Positions 43,747 through 52,355 of a stretch of DNA of 64,000 bases are shown in pieces. Position numbers and translations under genes: made by a program. The notes under the pieces were generated by a model. That model ran no database searches and was not told where the DNA came from. It saw nothing but the letters and a program-made list of their open reading frames with translations. The number at the start of each line of letters is the position of its first letter. Position 1 is the first letter of the stretch. The stretch lies in NCBI GenBank assembly GCA_019744815.1, contig JAIEUA010000006.1, positions 62,001 through 126,000 on the forward strand. The letters are read 5' to 3'. The stretch comes from Phycisphaerales bacterium. GTDB lineage: Bacteria; Planctomycetota; Phycisphaerae; Phycisphaerales; UBA1924.

Positions 43747-44637
43747 TCACGCCGGCTTGGAGCCCGACGCAAGTCCAAGTCTCACCATGACTTGCTGCAG
43801 GTCCGACCACACCTTCGCCCGGTTCTCGGGCGTGTAGTCCCGCAGCAGATACGCCGGGTGATACGTCGGCATCACCGCCACCTCGACACTTGCATGATCT
43901 TGCCCGAGTGCGTCTTCGACGGAACCGTGCAGCACGCCCTCGGCCCCGTCGAACCGTGCGGGGGTGAACTTCCCCCGCAGCCGCCCCATCGACTCCTCGC
44001 TCCGCAGGATCGTCCGCGACGCGGGCAGACCCAGGGTCACGATCACCTCGGGTTTGATGATCCGCACTTGATCGATCAAGTACGGCCTGCACAGCTCCGC
44101 CTCGCGGCTGGTCGGCGTCGCGTTGCCGGGCGGGCGGGTCTTGAGCACGTTGCAGATGTACACCTGCTCGCGCGACAGGCCCATCGCCACGATCATCTTC
44201 TCGAGCAGTTGTCCGGCCTTGCCCACGAACGGTCGACCGGTGCGGTCCTCGTCGGCGCCCGGCGCTTCGCCGATGAAGACCAGCCGCGCGCACGGATCAC
44301 CCTCGCCAAAGACGATCGAGTGATGATCGGTGACAAAGTGCTGGTGCGGCGCATCCGCCTCGTAGCGTTCACGCAGGGCGTCGAGCATGCGCTGCGACGC
44401 TTCGCGGTCGCGGCCGCCGGTCGCGGGTGTCAGAGCCGCGGCTTCACGGGGCACCGCGGCCTGCTTGCTCGCGGGCACTACCGTGGTCACGATCGGCGGC
44501 TCACGGTCGAGCGTCGAGGGCGAGCTCCCGCCCGCGGGGCCGCCTGTTCCGCGCTTGCGGATCGGCACAACATCCACGCCGAACATCGAAGCAGTTCGAG
44601 CGCTCACCGCGGCGTAGCGACGGGTCAGTTCGTCCAT
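43747..44637 (-). CDS. Family 4-like uracil-DNA glycosylase lacking three cluster cysteines
   Basis: 296 residues from ATG 44637. Motif A is IGEAPGADEDRTGRPFVG and the terminal motif is PTYHPAYLLRD; these are the uracil-binding and catalytic loops of families 4/5. Family 4 enzymes hold an iron-sulphur cluster with C-x2-C near the N-terminus and K-C-RPP plus C-P later. Here the C-x2-C is replaced by TDHHSIVFGEG and KCRPP by KTRPP; only ELCRPY survives, so the cluster is probably lost. It removes uracil from DNA in base-excision repair. The upstream gene is 54 bases away on the same strand, so it may be the second gene of an operon. Confidence 0.87.
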   Translation of the reverse strand: MDELTRRYAAVSARTASMFGVDVVPIRKRGTGGPAGGSSPSTLDREPPIVTTVVPASKQAAVPREAAALTPATGGRDREASQRMLDALRERYEADAPHQHFVTDHHSIVFGEGDPCARLVFIGEAPGADEDRTGRPFVGKAGQLLEKMIVAMGLSREQVYICNVLKTRPPGNATPTSREAELCRPYLIDQVRIIKPEVIVTLGLPASRTILRSEESMGRLRGKFTPARFDGAEGVLHGSVEDALGQDHASVEVAVMPTYHPAYLLRDYTPENRAKVWSDLQQVMVRLGLASGSKPA

Positions 44638-44691
44638 TCCAAACGGTACGCCCGGGCTCCGTCCTGGCGGACGCATCGACGCCCCGGCCGG

Positions 44692-45831
44692 CTACGGCTG
44701 CGGCGATTTCTTCACAACCCGTCCATCCGGGCTGACCGCTTGGTCGGCCTCGGGATCGACAGGGATCGGCTCGCCCGGGGCGGCGGCGGGGGCGCTGGGG
44801 GCCGAGCCGCTGCCGGGGTAGATCACGCCGTAGATCACATCGCGGGCCGTGGTGTCGTAGAAGTTCTGCCACGCCGCCAGCTCGGTGTCGTCGTAGAAGA
44901 AGTCCCAGATCACCAATCCCGCGGCACCGACCTGGCGCGGGATCTCCAGACCCTGGCGCAGGTTGATCGAGTTGATGAACTGGTTCGCGAAGCGGCCCGC
45001 CGAGGGGTGGTACTTGAGCAGGAAGAAGGGGTACACAGGCTTGCCGCGGCTGAAGCGGACGGATTCGCCGACCATCCCGAGGATGTACGCCTCGTTGCCC
45101 GAGGGCTCGACCTGATTCTGCCCGGCGGGCACCGCGACCGAGTAGACCGGGTAGATCGACGGGCAGAGCACGTCGACCAGGTCGAAGTACCACTTCATCT
45201 CGACCTCGTGGATCTCGCGGTAGCGGGCGAGGTCGACACCATACTGCGGCACGCCGTTGAAGATCCAGTACGACCGCAGCGGGATGCCGTACCAGCTCAG
45301 CTTGGCCTTGGGGCGCTGCTGGCGGACGATGTTGGCGGTGAACTCGTAGTACTGGCGGACGGTCTTCTTGTACTCGGCCTGGATGATCGAGTCCCACTCG
45401 GTGTCGGGCTTGCCGGCGAGCAGGTCGGGCCTCTGGGTCTTGATGTACGTCGTCCACGCAGGCTGGACGCTGTCGCTCCACTCCCACGAAGGCCACCACG
45501 ACTCGTGATCGATGCAGATGATGCCGCTGAAGTTGACGTCGGGGATGGTCTCGTTGAGGTCCTTGATCAGCTCGGCCTGATGGCGTGGGTAGAAGGACGG
45601 ATCCCCCGCGATCATGTGAGGGCCCTCGTGCGGATGCAGGCCGATCGTCCCGCCGGAGACGTCGTTGACCAGCGGCACGCCCCGGTACTGAATGAGGTTG
45701 GCGTTGCGGCTCTGGATGGCGAGACGCACGTCATACGACGCGCCAGGTCCGGCGAGCGCAACCGAGGCCAGCGTGCCGGCAAAAAGCCCGGCGAGCGCGA
45801 CAAAGCGATGCGAACTGCGTGAGATCGACAT
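44692..45831 (-). CDS. Secreted GH56-like (hyaluronidase-type) protein
   Basis: 379 residues from ATG 45831, signal peptide FVALAGLFAGTLASVALAG. The sequence FSGIICIDHESWWPSWEW matches the hyaluronidase catalytic strand FSGLAVIDWEAWRPRW (the Asp and Glu dyad, here Asp108 and Glu110). Later segments RPKAKLSWYGIP, LCPSIYP and GAAGLVIWDFF match RPRGLWGFYGFP, LYPSIY and GAAGVVLWVSW. All occur in order with similar spacing. Family GH56 cleaves hyaluronan or chondroitin and is mostly eukaryotic. The EGF tail is missing; the C-terminus is Ala/Pro-rich. A glycan-degrading extracellular enzyme is likely; the substrate is inference. Confidence 0.82.
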   Translation of the reverse strand: MSISRSSHRFVALAGLFAGTLASVALAGPGASYDVRLAIQSRNANLIQYRGVPLVNDVSGGTIGLHPHEGPHMIAGDPSFYPRHQAELIKDLNETIPDVNFSGIICIDHESWWPSWEWSDSVQPAWTTYIKTQRPDLLAGKPDTEWDSIIQAEYKKTVRQYYEFTANIVRQQRPKAKLSWYGIPLRSYWIFNGVPQYGVDLARYREIHEVEMKWYFDLVDVLCPSIYPVYSVAVPAGQNQVEPSGNEAYILGMVGESVRFSRGKPVYPFFLLKYHPSAGRFANQFINSINLRQGLEIPRQVGAAGLVIWDFFYDDTELAAWQNFYDTTARDVIYGVIYPGSGSAPSAPAAAPGEPIPVDPEADQAVSPDGRVVKKSPQP

Positions 45832-46138
45832 GCCCACGATCCTCTCTTTGCTCCCGACGGGAGGGTACACGACAAGGCCCGGAAACAGAAGCGTGAACGG
45901 CCGCTGGGACCGAGCGAATTTTGAGGAACAGTCGCAAGATTCTCCGCGTGAAAACACGCGATTTGTGTCCGCTGAACGCACCCGACGAGGGACCAGACGT
46001 ACCCAGAGCCGCGGGCTTCAGCCCCGGCGGGGTCTTGCCGGGGCGCGATGGGAGCCCGACTCGACGTTCTCCCCGCCCTTTCTTCGGCCCCTTCCCTCCG
46101 GGAACGGGGGTGGGTCTGGCCGATCAAGTGTCGAACGC
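45832..46138. other. Intergenic region with hairpin
   Basis: Between divergent genes. The stem CCCCGGC...GCCGGGG with loop GGGGTCTT (46022-46043) is the only clear structure. No ORF is credible here and no strong -10/-35 pair is seen. Confidence 0.5.
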
Positions 46139-47329
46139 ATGACCATGGAACCCGATCATCCGCCGCACATCCTGATCAACGCGCTGTCGGTGAGCAGCGG
46201 CGGGGGGTTCACGGTCGCGCGGGAGGTGCTTCACGGCCTCGCGACGCGGCGGCCGGCGTGGACCTTCACGCTGGCGATGACCGGAGGCAGCGCGTTCCAC
46301 GAGCCGATGCGGCGCGAATCGTTCCCTGCCAACGTGCGGTTCCTCTGGGCACCGGAAGGTACCGGTCGCTTGCGCTCGCGGCTCGTGTTTGAGAACTTCA
46401 CGCTGGTGGATTGGTGCCGCGAGCAAAAGGTGAGCGCGGTGGTGCAGCTCAACGGCCAGAAGCCCCCGCGGCTGAACCTGCCGATGATCGCGCACTGCCA
46501 GGACCCGGTGCCGTACTTGCCCCATGTGTGGGGGCGGGGCCTTCCAGGCCCCGCGCCCCTGCGCGCACGCCTCGGTGCCGCCATGAGACGCCGCGCCATC
46601 AGGCACTCTCTCAAGCACGCCGCGTGCGTCGGCTTCACCAGCGGCTACTTGCGTGATCTCATTCTGGGTTGGGAAAAGGTCAAACCCGCGCGGGCCGAGG
46701 TCTTCTACAACGCCGTGCCCGATGCGTGGGCGTCGCGCGATGCGGCGGCGATGACGTCGCTGGCGTCGCGGCCGATGGAAGTGCTGACAGTGAGCGACGT
46801 CACGCCCCACAAGCGGCAGCATCTGGTCGCGCGGGCGGTGTGCGCCCTGCGCCAGGAGCGCGGGCTGGAGTCGCTGACGTATCGCGCTGTCGGCCGGGTG
46901 TTTGACGAGCGCTACGCGGAGTCGCTGAGGCAGATCGCCCGCGATGCGGGCACTCCCGATGCGGTGAGGATCGAGGGGCGACTCGCCGGCGACGCGGTCG
47001 AAGCGGCGTTCCAGCGGGCGCGGTGCTTCGCGTTCATGAGCGTGTGCGAGAGCTTCGGGATTCCGCCCTTGGAGGCGCTGAGCTTTGGCGCACCCGTCGT
47101 CTCGAGCCGCTGCTGCGCGATGCCGGAGGTGCTGGGCGACGCCGCGGCGTTCGTGGAGCCCGACGATGAGGCGGGCCTGATCGCGACACTGCGGCGGGTG
47201 TTGACGGACGCGCCGCACTCGGAGGAGCTGCGCCGCCGCGGGTTTGAGCGGTGTCTGCGGTTCCGCTGGGGCGAGACGTGCGCGAAGATGGTGACGAGTC
47301 TGGAAGAGATGGTTTCGCGTGGTCGATAA
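46139..47329 (+). CDS. Glycosyltransferase family 4 with internal repeat-derived segment
   Basis: 396 residues. The GT-B start HILINALSVSSGGGFTVAREV and the C-terminal motif FMSVCESFGIPPLEALSFGAPVVSS, whose E-x7-E pair binds the nucleotide sugar, define the family. It transfers a sugar to an acceptor in surface-glycan assembly. Residues about 131-142 (WGRGLPGPAPLR) are encoded by the palindrome GCGGGGCCTTCCAGGCCCCGC that also occurs between genes elsewhere in this window. An epimerase/dehydratase gene follows at 47364, so the two form an operon. No clear Shine-Dalgarno precedes ATG 46139. Confidence 0.88.
   Translation: MTMEPDHPPHILINALSVSSGGGFTVAREVLHGLATRRPAWTFTLAMTGGSAFHEPMRRESFPANVRFLWAPEGTGRLRSRLVFENFTLVDWCREQKVSAVVQLNGQKPPRLNLPMIAHCQDPVPYLPHVWGRGLPGPAPLRARLGAAMRRRAIRHSLKHAACVGFTSGYLRDLILGWEKVKPARAEVFYNAVPDAWASRDAAAMTSLASRPMEVLTVSDVTPHKRQHLVARAVCALRQERGLESLTYRAVGRVFDERYAESLRQIARDAGTPDAVRIEGRLAGDAVEAAFQRARCFAFMSVCESFGIPPLEALSFGAPVVSSRCCAMPEVLGDAAAFVEPDDEAGLIATLRRVLTDAPHSEELRRRGFERCLRFRWGETCAKMVTSLEEMVSRGR
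46534..46554. repeat. Short palindrome inside the glycosyltransferase gene
   Basis: GCGGGGCCTTCCAGGCCCCGC, an 8-base stem with a 5-base loop. Close relatives lie between genes at 43404-43425 (imperfect) and 50741-50757. Its position in a coding frame is unusual. Confidence 0.8.
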
Positions 47330-47363
47330 CTCTGTTCCCTCCCGCATCACACCCACAACACCT

Positions 47364-48389
47364 ATGCCCCACTTCATCCCCACACAGTTCCCGCAGGTTG
47401 CCTCGAAGCTGAAGGGCCGCGTCGCGGTCATCACCGGCGGCTGCGGCTTCATCGGCTCGCACTTGGCCCACGCCCTCGCCGCCAGCGGCGCGACGGTGCG
47501 GGTGCTCGACGACCTCTCCGGCGGATTTGAGTCAAACCTCGCGCCCGCGCGGGACGCCGCCAAAGCCAGCGGCGGAAGCGTGGAGTTCATCAAGGCTTCG
47601 ATTCTCGACGACGCCGCGCTGCGAAAGGCGATCTCGGGGAGCGACTTCATCTTCCATCAAGCCGCGCTCGTGAGCGTGCCGGAATCCGTCGAGAAGCCGG
47701 AGAAGTGCCTCAGCGTGAACGTCGAAGGCACACAGCGCGTGCTGCTCGCGGCCAAGGACCTGAAAGCCCAAGAGAAGAAGGAAAAGCGGGTGATGTTCGC
47801 CGCCAGTGCCGCGGCATACGGCAACACGCCCAGCCTGCCCAGCAAGGAGACCGACAACCCGGATGTCTGGTCGCCCTACGCGATGAGCAAAGTCAGCGGC
47901 GAGCTCCTGCTCCGCACCTTCGCCCGCTGCTTCGGCCTCTCGTGCATCAGCCTGCGCTACTTCAACATCTTCGGCCCGCGCCAAGACCCCAAGAGCCCGT
48001 ACGCCGCGGTGATCAGCGCGTTCGCGGACACCCTGAGCGCCGGCAAACAGCCCCGCGTCCTGGGCGACGGCGAACAGACCCGCGACTTCACCTACATCGA
48101 TAACGTGGTGCTGGCCAACATGCTGGCGGCGACGAGCGAGAAGCCCCTCTCGGGCGAGGTCGTCAACATCGGCACCGGTGCTCGCATCCGGCTGCTGGAC
48201 GTCCTGAAGCACATGGGCGAGTCGCTGAAAGTGGACTCGACGCCGACGTTCGGCCCGCCCCGGGCGGGCGATGTGCGGCACTCCTCGGCGGACATCTCCG
48301 CGGCCCGTTCGCTCCTCGGCTATGAGCCGGTGGTGGACTTCGGCGAGGGGATTCGGCGAACGCTGGAGTGGGCGCGGGTAAACAAGTAG
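47364..48389 (+). CDS. NAD-dependent epimerase/dehydratase (UDP-sugar type)
   Basis: 341 residues of the extended short-chain dehydrogenase family. Nucleotide-binding ITGGCGFIGSHLAHALAASGA, catalytic SAAAYGN and YAMSKVSGE (Tyr-x3-Lys) and C-terminal GEVVNIGTGARIRLLDVL are typical of UDP-glucose 4-epimerase and related enzymes. It would convert a nucleotide sugar for polysaccharide synthesis, consistent with the glycosyltransferase just upstream. A GTG at 47319 would overlap the upstream stop codon; the ATG at 47364 is preferred because the overlapping part (VDNSVPSRITPTTP) is not conserved-looking. Confidence 0.9.
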   Translation: MPHFIPTQFPQVASKLKGRVAVITGGCGFIGSHLAHALAASGATVRVLDDLSGGFESNLAPARDAAKASGGSVEFIKASILDDAALRKAISGSDFIFHQAALVSVPESVEKPEKCLSVNVEGTQRVLLAAKDLKAQEKKEKRVMFAASAAAYGNTPSLPSKETDNPDVWSPYAMSKVSGELLLRTFARCFGLSCISLRYFNIFGPRQDPKSPYAAVISAFADTLSAGKQPRVLGDGEQTRDFTYIDNVVLANMLAATSEKPLSGEVVNIGTGARIRLLDVLKHMGESLKVDSTPTFGPPRAGDVRHSSADISAARSLLGYEPVVDFGEGIRRTLEWARVNK

Positions 48390-48453
48390 TTCGTGAATCA
48401 AAGTTGGTAGACTTCGTTCTCGCTCTTGCACGGGCGGGAAAGGAGTGGTGATC

Positions 48454-48912
48454 ATGAAACTCGCCGAAGCGTTGCTGTTGCGCGCGGACATGCAGACCAA
48501 GCTGGCGCGTCTGCGGGAGCGGACGGTGGCGAACGTGCTCACGCAGCAGGGCGACAAGCCGCACGAGGCGCCGGACAAACTGATGCGAGAGGCGATGGGC
48601 CTGATCTCGGATCTGGAGACGCTCATCGCCCAGATCAATCGCACCAACGCCAAGTCCAAGAGCAAGGACGGTCGGACGCTCATGGAGCAGATCGCGGCAC
48701 GCGACGCGCTCAAGATGCGGCATGCGTTTCTCGAAGCGACGATCGCCGGGACCAAGCGTGAGCCGGATCGCTACAGCGCCCGCGAGATCAAGTGGGTCGC
48801 ACAGGTTGACGTCGCGAAGCTGCAGAAGCAAGTCGAAGACACCGCCAAGCAACTGCGTGAGCTGAACGCTCAGATTCAAGAGAGCAACTGGAAGATCGAA
48901 CTGGAGAGTTGA
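48454..48912 (+). CDS. DIP1984-family (septicolysin-like) helical protein
   Basis: 152 residues with AAAGGAG upstream. It begins MKLAEALLLRADMQTKLARLRER, the hallmark of the DIP1984 family, and continues as helical segments with LISDLETLIAQINRTNAKS and AREIKWVAQVDVAKLQKQVEDTAKQLRELNAQIQ, a long amphipathic coiled-coil. The structure of a relative is known but its function is not. Its neighbour upstream is an epimerase; spacing is 64 bases. Confidence 0.85.
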   Translation: MKLAEALLLRADMQTKLARLRERTVANVLTQQGDKPHEAPDKLMREAMGLISDLETLIAQINRTNAKSKSKDGRTLMEQIAARDALKMRHAFLEATIAGTKREPDRYSAREIKWVAQVDVAKLQKQVEDTAKQLRELNAQIQESNWKIELES

Positions 48913-49098
48913 AGGAAGGGCCTCGGGCGAGCGCACGACCCCGTTCCCGCCGCAGCGAGGGGTCTCACAAGTATCGGAGCGGCATGCTGCGCTGCGGGCG
49001 GGCGCAACAACCCGGTACCCCTATCGCCCTGTACAACGCACCCTTCACGCCGCACTTTGCACCCTGTACCACTTGTGCGTTGACGAGGCCCTTCCTTC
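48911..49098. repeat. Long inverted repeat element LIR-6
   Basis: GAAGGAAGGGCCTCG at 48911 is exactly mirrored by CGAGGCCCTTCCTTC at 49084-49098. Further inside, ACAAG near 48969 pairs with CTTGT near 49070. The element starts at the stop codon of the DIP1984 gene. The rest of 48913-49389 (including about 290 bases after it) shows no gene of its own. Confidence 0.8.
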
Positions 49099-49389
49099 AG
49101 ACCTCCCGTTCAACAGTCGGCTGTCAGTCCGAGTGAGGTTGGCGCTGCAGTCCTGTACGCGCCAACCACACCGCTGAGGATTTCAACCTGACGCGCACTA
49201 TTCGCCGATACACCTCCCGTCCGCTCTCACCCGGAGGTTGTTGTGCGCGCCGAATGTTCCTGGGATCAAGCCGCCTGGTTGGATGATCGGGTCGATGGCC
49301 TTCTCGAAGGCGTGGCCACGGGCATCACGTCCGGTCTTGCGGCGTCCGATCGCGCGGGCATGATCGTGCGAGGCGCCGTGCCGCGATCG

Positions 49390-50589
49390 ATGCACGCGTC
49401 GCGCCGGGCGGCAAGTGCTTTGAGCCACGCCGCGGGGCTCGCCCTCGCCGCGATGACGCTGGTGGGCTGCGCCGGTGGGAGTGGGGGCGGCGGCGGAACC
49501 GGCGGCGGTCTGTCCGCCAATCGTCCGCAAGATGTCAACGCCGGCCTCAACGCTCTCGCCAACGACAACCGGCCCACGCCCGACGAGCTGCACAAGTTCA
49601 TCGAGCGGGCCGCGACCGATCTCGAGGACCTGAAGGCCGCCCAAGAAGAGCGGCGGCGCCGGCTCGCGCAGGCCAACCTGACCCCGCCGCCCGAACCCAC
49701 GCCCGTCGCCACGACGCCCGCCGATCCCGCCACCGCGCCCGACTCCTCGCTCGCCGGTCTGGCCGGCGCGACGCCGAGTGACACGAAGCCCGAACCCGCA
49801 CCCGCCGCCACGGCTCCCGCCGCTCAGCCCTCGGCACAGGAGCGTGTCCGGGCCCTGGCCGCGGAGCTACGCAACGCGATCAACCAGCAGGTGGGCGATC
49901 CGGAGAGCTCAGTGTCGAGTTCGCTGGCTCTGGCGATGCTCGAGATGCTGAGTGCGCAGGAGACCGGCGCCGGTGCGCCGTCGCTGGCGAACCTCAGCGA
50001 GCGCGAGCGCCAGGCGGTGCAGTCGGTGCGAGAGCTGATCGATGCACTCGCCAAGGACCCCGCCGCGGCATCAGACCCGAGCCGCGTCGCCCAGATGCTT
50101 GCCCGCAGCATGGACGCGCTCGCCAGCGCCCAGAGCGTGCGCGTCGCCAGAGCGGAACTGTGCCGCAAGGTCGAGGCGTTCGGCCGGTTCACGCCCTTTG
50201 AGTTCAACACCTTCCTGGCCGGCCAGGCCCACCGCGTGATCATCTACACCGAAGCCGCGAACTTCGCCTACCGCGATCTCGGCGCCGAAGGGAACATGAA
50301 GAACGGCGACCGCTGGTCGGTCGAGCTTGGGCAGGAGCTGCAGCTCTACACCGGCGACGGCAGCATGCTCGCCTGGCGCAAGCCCGAGCAGAGCGTGGTC
50401 GAGACCTCCCGCAACAAGCGGCGTGACTTCTTCATCACCCAGATGGTGGAGCTGCCGCGAACCTTGACGGTCGGGCAGTACTCGCTGAAGGTGGTGCTGC
50501 GCGACCGCGTGAGCGGGGCCCGGGCCGAGGCGATCATCCCGATCCAGATCGTCGCGGATCAGGCGCTGGTGCGGGGCGAAGATCGGTAA
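49390..50589 (+). CDS. Lipoprotein with coiled-coil and low-complexity linker
   Basis: About 399 residues from ATG 49390 (longer ORF rejected because it precedes the signal). The lipobox MTLVGC gives Cys27, followed by GGSGGGGGTGGGL. Residues 70-110 form a helical segment (HKFIERAATDLEDLKAAQEERRRRL). An Ala/Pro-rich linker leads to a second helical part and a beta-rich C-terminal domain (RSVELGQELQLYTGDGS-like, VGQYSLKVVLRDRVSG). I do not recognise a family. Probably envelope-anchored. Confidence 0.75.
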   Translation: MHASRRAASALSHAAGLALAAMTLVGCAGGSGGGGGTGGGLSANRPQDVNAGLNALANDNRPTPDELHKFIERAATDLEDLKAAQEERRRRLAQANLTPPPEPTPVATTPADPATAPDSSLAGLAGATPSDTKPEPAPAATAPAAQPSAQERVRALAAELRNAINQQVGDPESSVSSSLALAMLEMLSAQETGAGAPSLANLSERERQAVQSVRELIDALAKDPAAASDPSRVAQMLARSMDALASAQSVRVARAELCRKVEAFGRFTPFEFNTFLAGQAHRVIIYTEAANFAYRDLGAEGNMKNGDRWSVELGQELQLYTGDGSMLAWRKPEQSVVETSRNKRRDFFITQMVELPRTLTVGQYSLKVVLRDRVSGARAEAIIPIQIVADQALVRGEDR

Positions 50590-50592
50590 CGC

Positions 50593-50757
50593 CAGTGGGA
50601 CCCCAGTGGAAACCCAGTGGGACCGGCCTCCGGCCGGTCTGCCTTGTTCAGAGTGCTGCGTGTTGCAAGCTGTTCCAGTCCATCCGCCTGTCGACCGGCC
50701 GGGAGGCCGGTCCCACTGGCGCGAGGTCGGTCTTGGCGTCGGGGCCTGGAAGGCCCC
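50593..50757. repeat. Palindrome cluster (CAGTGGGACCGGCC arms)
   Basis: Three direct copies of CCCAGTGGGA-like sequence run into GACCGGCCTCCGGCCGGTC, which is mirrored about 55 bases later by GACCGGCCGGGAGGCCGGTCCCACTGG (50693-50719). The short palindrome GGGGCCTGGAAGGCCCC follows at 50741. It lies between convergent genes. Confidence 0.8.
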
Positions 50758-50774
50758 GCTCCCGACTCATTGCC

Positions 50775-51221
50775 TCACGAATACCCGAGCTGATCGAGGT
50801 CGTCTTCCGACAACCCGAACTCGTGGCCGATCTCGTGCAGCAGCGTGACCATGATCTCTTCGTACACGACATCGTCCGCCTCGGGCTGATCGAAGCCGCC
50901 CGCCAGATCGAGAATGCCCTCGCGGAAGAGGTGGATCTCCGACGGCAGCTCACCCGAGCGATCCACGGCACGCTCGGTGGCGGCGACGCCGGTGTGCAGG
51001 CCACACAACTCCAGCGCCGCTTCCTCGTCCTTCGGATCAATGCCCAGATCGCGCAGCATCTCCGGCGTCGGTCGATCAAGGGCGACGACGGGGACCTCGT
51101 CCAGCAACGCCCGCACCGCCGGCGGCAGCTGCTCGATCGCTTCCTCGAGCAACGCATCGAACCGATCTCGGATCGCCTGTGACAGCACCGCGCGGGTCCT
51201 TTTCTCTGGCGTGTCCGCCAT
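50775..51221 (-). CDS. Minimal zincin metallopeptidase (PF06262-like)
   Basis: 148 residues. The C-terminal zinc site LLHEIGHEFGLSEDDLDQLG (HExxH at 129-133) is the single feature conserved in the short 'metallopeptidase family protein' group. The N-terminal half is helical with no signal peptide. Family members are about 120-150 residues, so this is complete. It lies 8 bases downstream of the zinc-ribbon membrane-protein gene and is likely co-transcribed. The substrate is unknown. Confidence 0.88.
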   Translation of the reverse strand: MADTPEKRTRAVLSQAIRDRFDALLEEAIEQLPPAVRALLDEVPVVALDRPTPEMLRDLGIDPKDEEAALELCGLHTGVAATERAVDRSGELPSEIHLFREGILDLAGGFDQPEADDVVYEEIMVTLLHEIGHEFGLSEDDLDQLGYS

Positions 51222-51229
51222 CCACGTCG

Positions 51230-52270
51230 TTATTGCGGCCGCGAGCCCGCGGCATCGAAGATCGCGGTCGCTTCATCGTTGCTCGCGCCGGTGATCGACT
51301 CCAGCGAGATCGGGCGGCTCAGCACCGCGGGCACGATCCGCACGCAATCGACGAGCACGCCCAAAATGCCCACGGTGAAGAACATCGAGCCCACCGCGAT
51401 CAGGATGGTCCCCACCAAGAGAGCCGATTGGGACGCGCCGGTGCTCAAGAACGATGCGAGCACCTGGGCCAGGTCACCCAAGGTGACAACCCCCAGCGCC
51501 CCGACCATCGCCAGCATCGTCTGTCGATCGACTCTTCCAGAGCGCAGCAGCATCGAGCGCTGCACGAACAGCCGCGCGTTGGGACGCAGGCACGCCAGGA
51601 TGACCGCGAGGATCAGGCTCAGCGCGATCCGCAGCCCGCTGCGCTCGAGATTCGCCTGCCCGCTGGGAAGAAACGGCGTCGGGCCCAGCGGGTCCAGCCG
51701 CGTGTAGAGCACGTGCAGCCCCAGGGCCAGGGGCAGATACAAGAACACGCCCACCGCGGCCCGCGCGATCCCGTCGGCGGGAATGTGCGCGTGCGGTCGG
51801 ATGATGACCAAAGCGCCCGCGCCCGACGCGAGCACGCCCCCGATCACCGCGAGCCCGAGCCACTCGTGCACCGCGTGGCCGAACATCTCCGCCCAGCGGA
51901 TGTACCAGATGGCGACCACCGCGACCAACGCGCCCAGCGGCCAGACCAACAGCCCGACGCCGACCAGGCTCGCGAACGGGATGGGCTGCAGCTCCGACGC
52001 CGCGGGATCGACCTTGATCAGGATCGTGCCCCGCACCGACATCCCGCACTCCGGGCAGCGCCCCCGGACCGACAACCCGCGGAGGTTGTAGCGGCAGCGG
52101 GCGCAGAGCAGGTCGCCGGTCAGCTCGCGCGCGAGCATCGGCGTCTCTTCGCCTTCGTCGTGGGTGTAGGCGCTCTGGGTTGGTTCGAACGTGTCCGACA
52201 AAGCGGGCGAAGCCTCCTCTGGTCTCCGATCCCGCGGCCTCATCGCGCGATCGAACCCCCACGACCCCAT
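51230..52270 (-). CDS. Zinc-ribbon polytopic membrane protein
   Basis: 346 residues from ATG 52270 (GGGAGG upstream). The first recognisable part is a zinc ribbon LLCARCRYNLRGLSVRGRCPECG (two CxxC pairs), a version common in planctomycete membrane proteins. About seven hydrophobic helices follow (LVGVGLLVWPLGALVAVVAIWYI, LGLAVIGGVLASGAGALVII, AAVGVFLYLPLALGLHVLY and others). Topology suggests an inner-membrane protein with an N-terminal cytoplasmic ribbon. No enzymatic motif is seen. The metallopeptidase gene follows at 8 bases. Confidence 0.8.
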   Translation of the reverse strand: MGSWGFDRAMRPRDRRPEEASPALSDTFEPTQSAYTHDEGEETPMLARELTGDLLCARCRYNLRGLSVRGRCPECGMSVRGTILIKVDPAASELQPIPFASLVGVGLLVWPLGALVAVVAIWYIRWAEMFGHAVHEWLGLAVIGGVLASGAGALVIIRPHAHIPADGIARAAVGVFLYLPLALGLHVLYTRLDPLGPTPFLPSGQANLERSGLRIALSLILAVILACLRPNARLFVQRSMLLRSGRVDRQTMLAMVGALGVVTLGDLAQVLASFLSTGASQSALLVGTILIAVGSMFFTVGILGVLVDCVRIVPAVLSRPISLESITGASNDEATAIFDAAGSRPQ

Positions 52271-52355
52271 CCCTCACGCCCTCCCCAAACTCGCAACGAG
52301 TGTACCAGAGACGCCCGCCGCCGCGTGTAGACTTCCCACCTTCCCCGGAGCTCCC

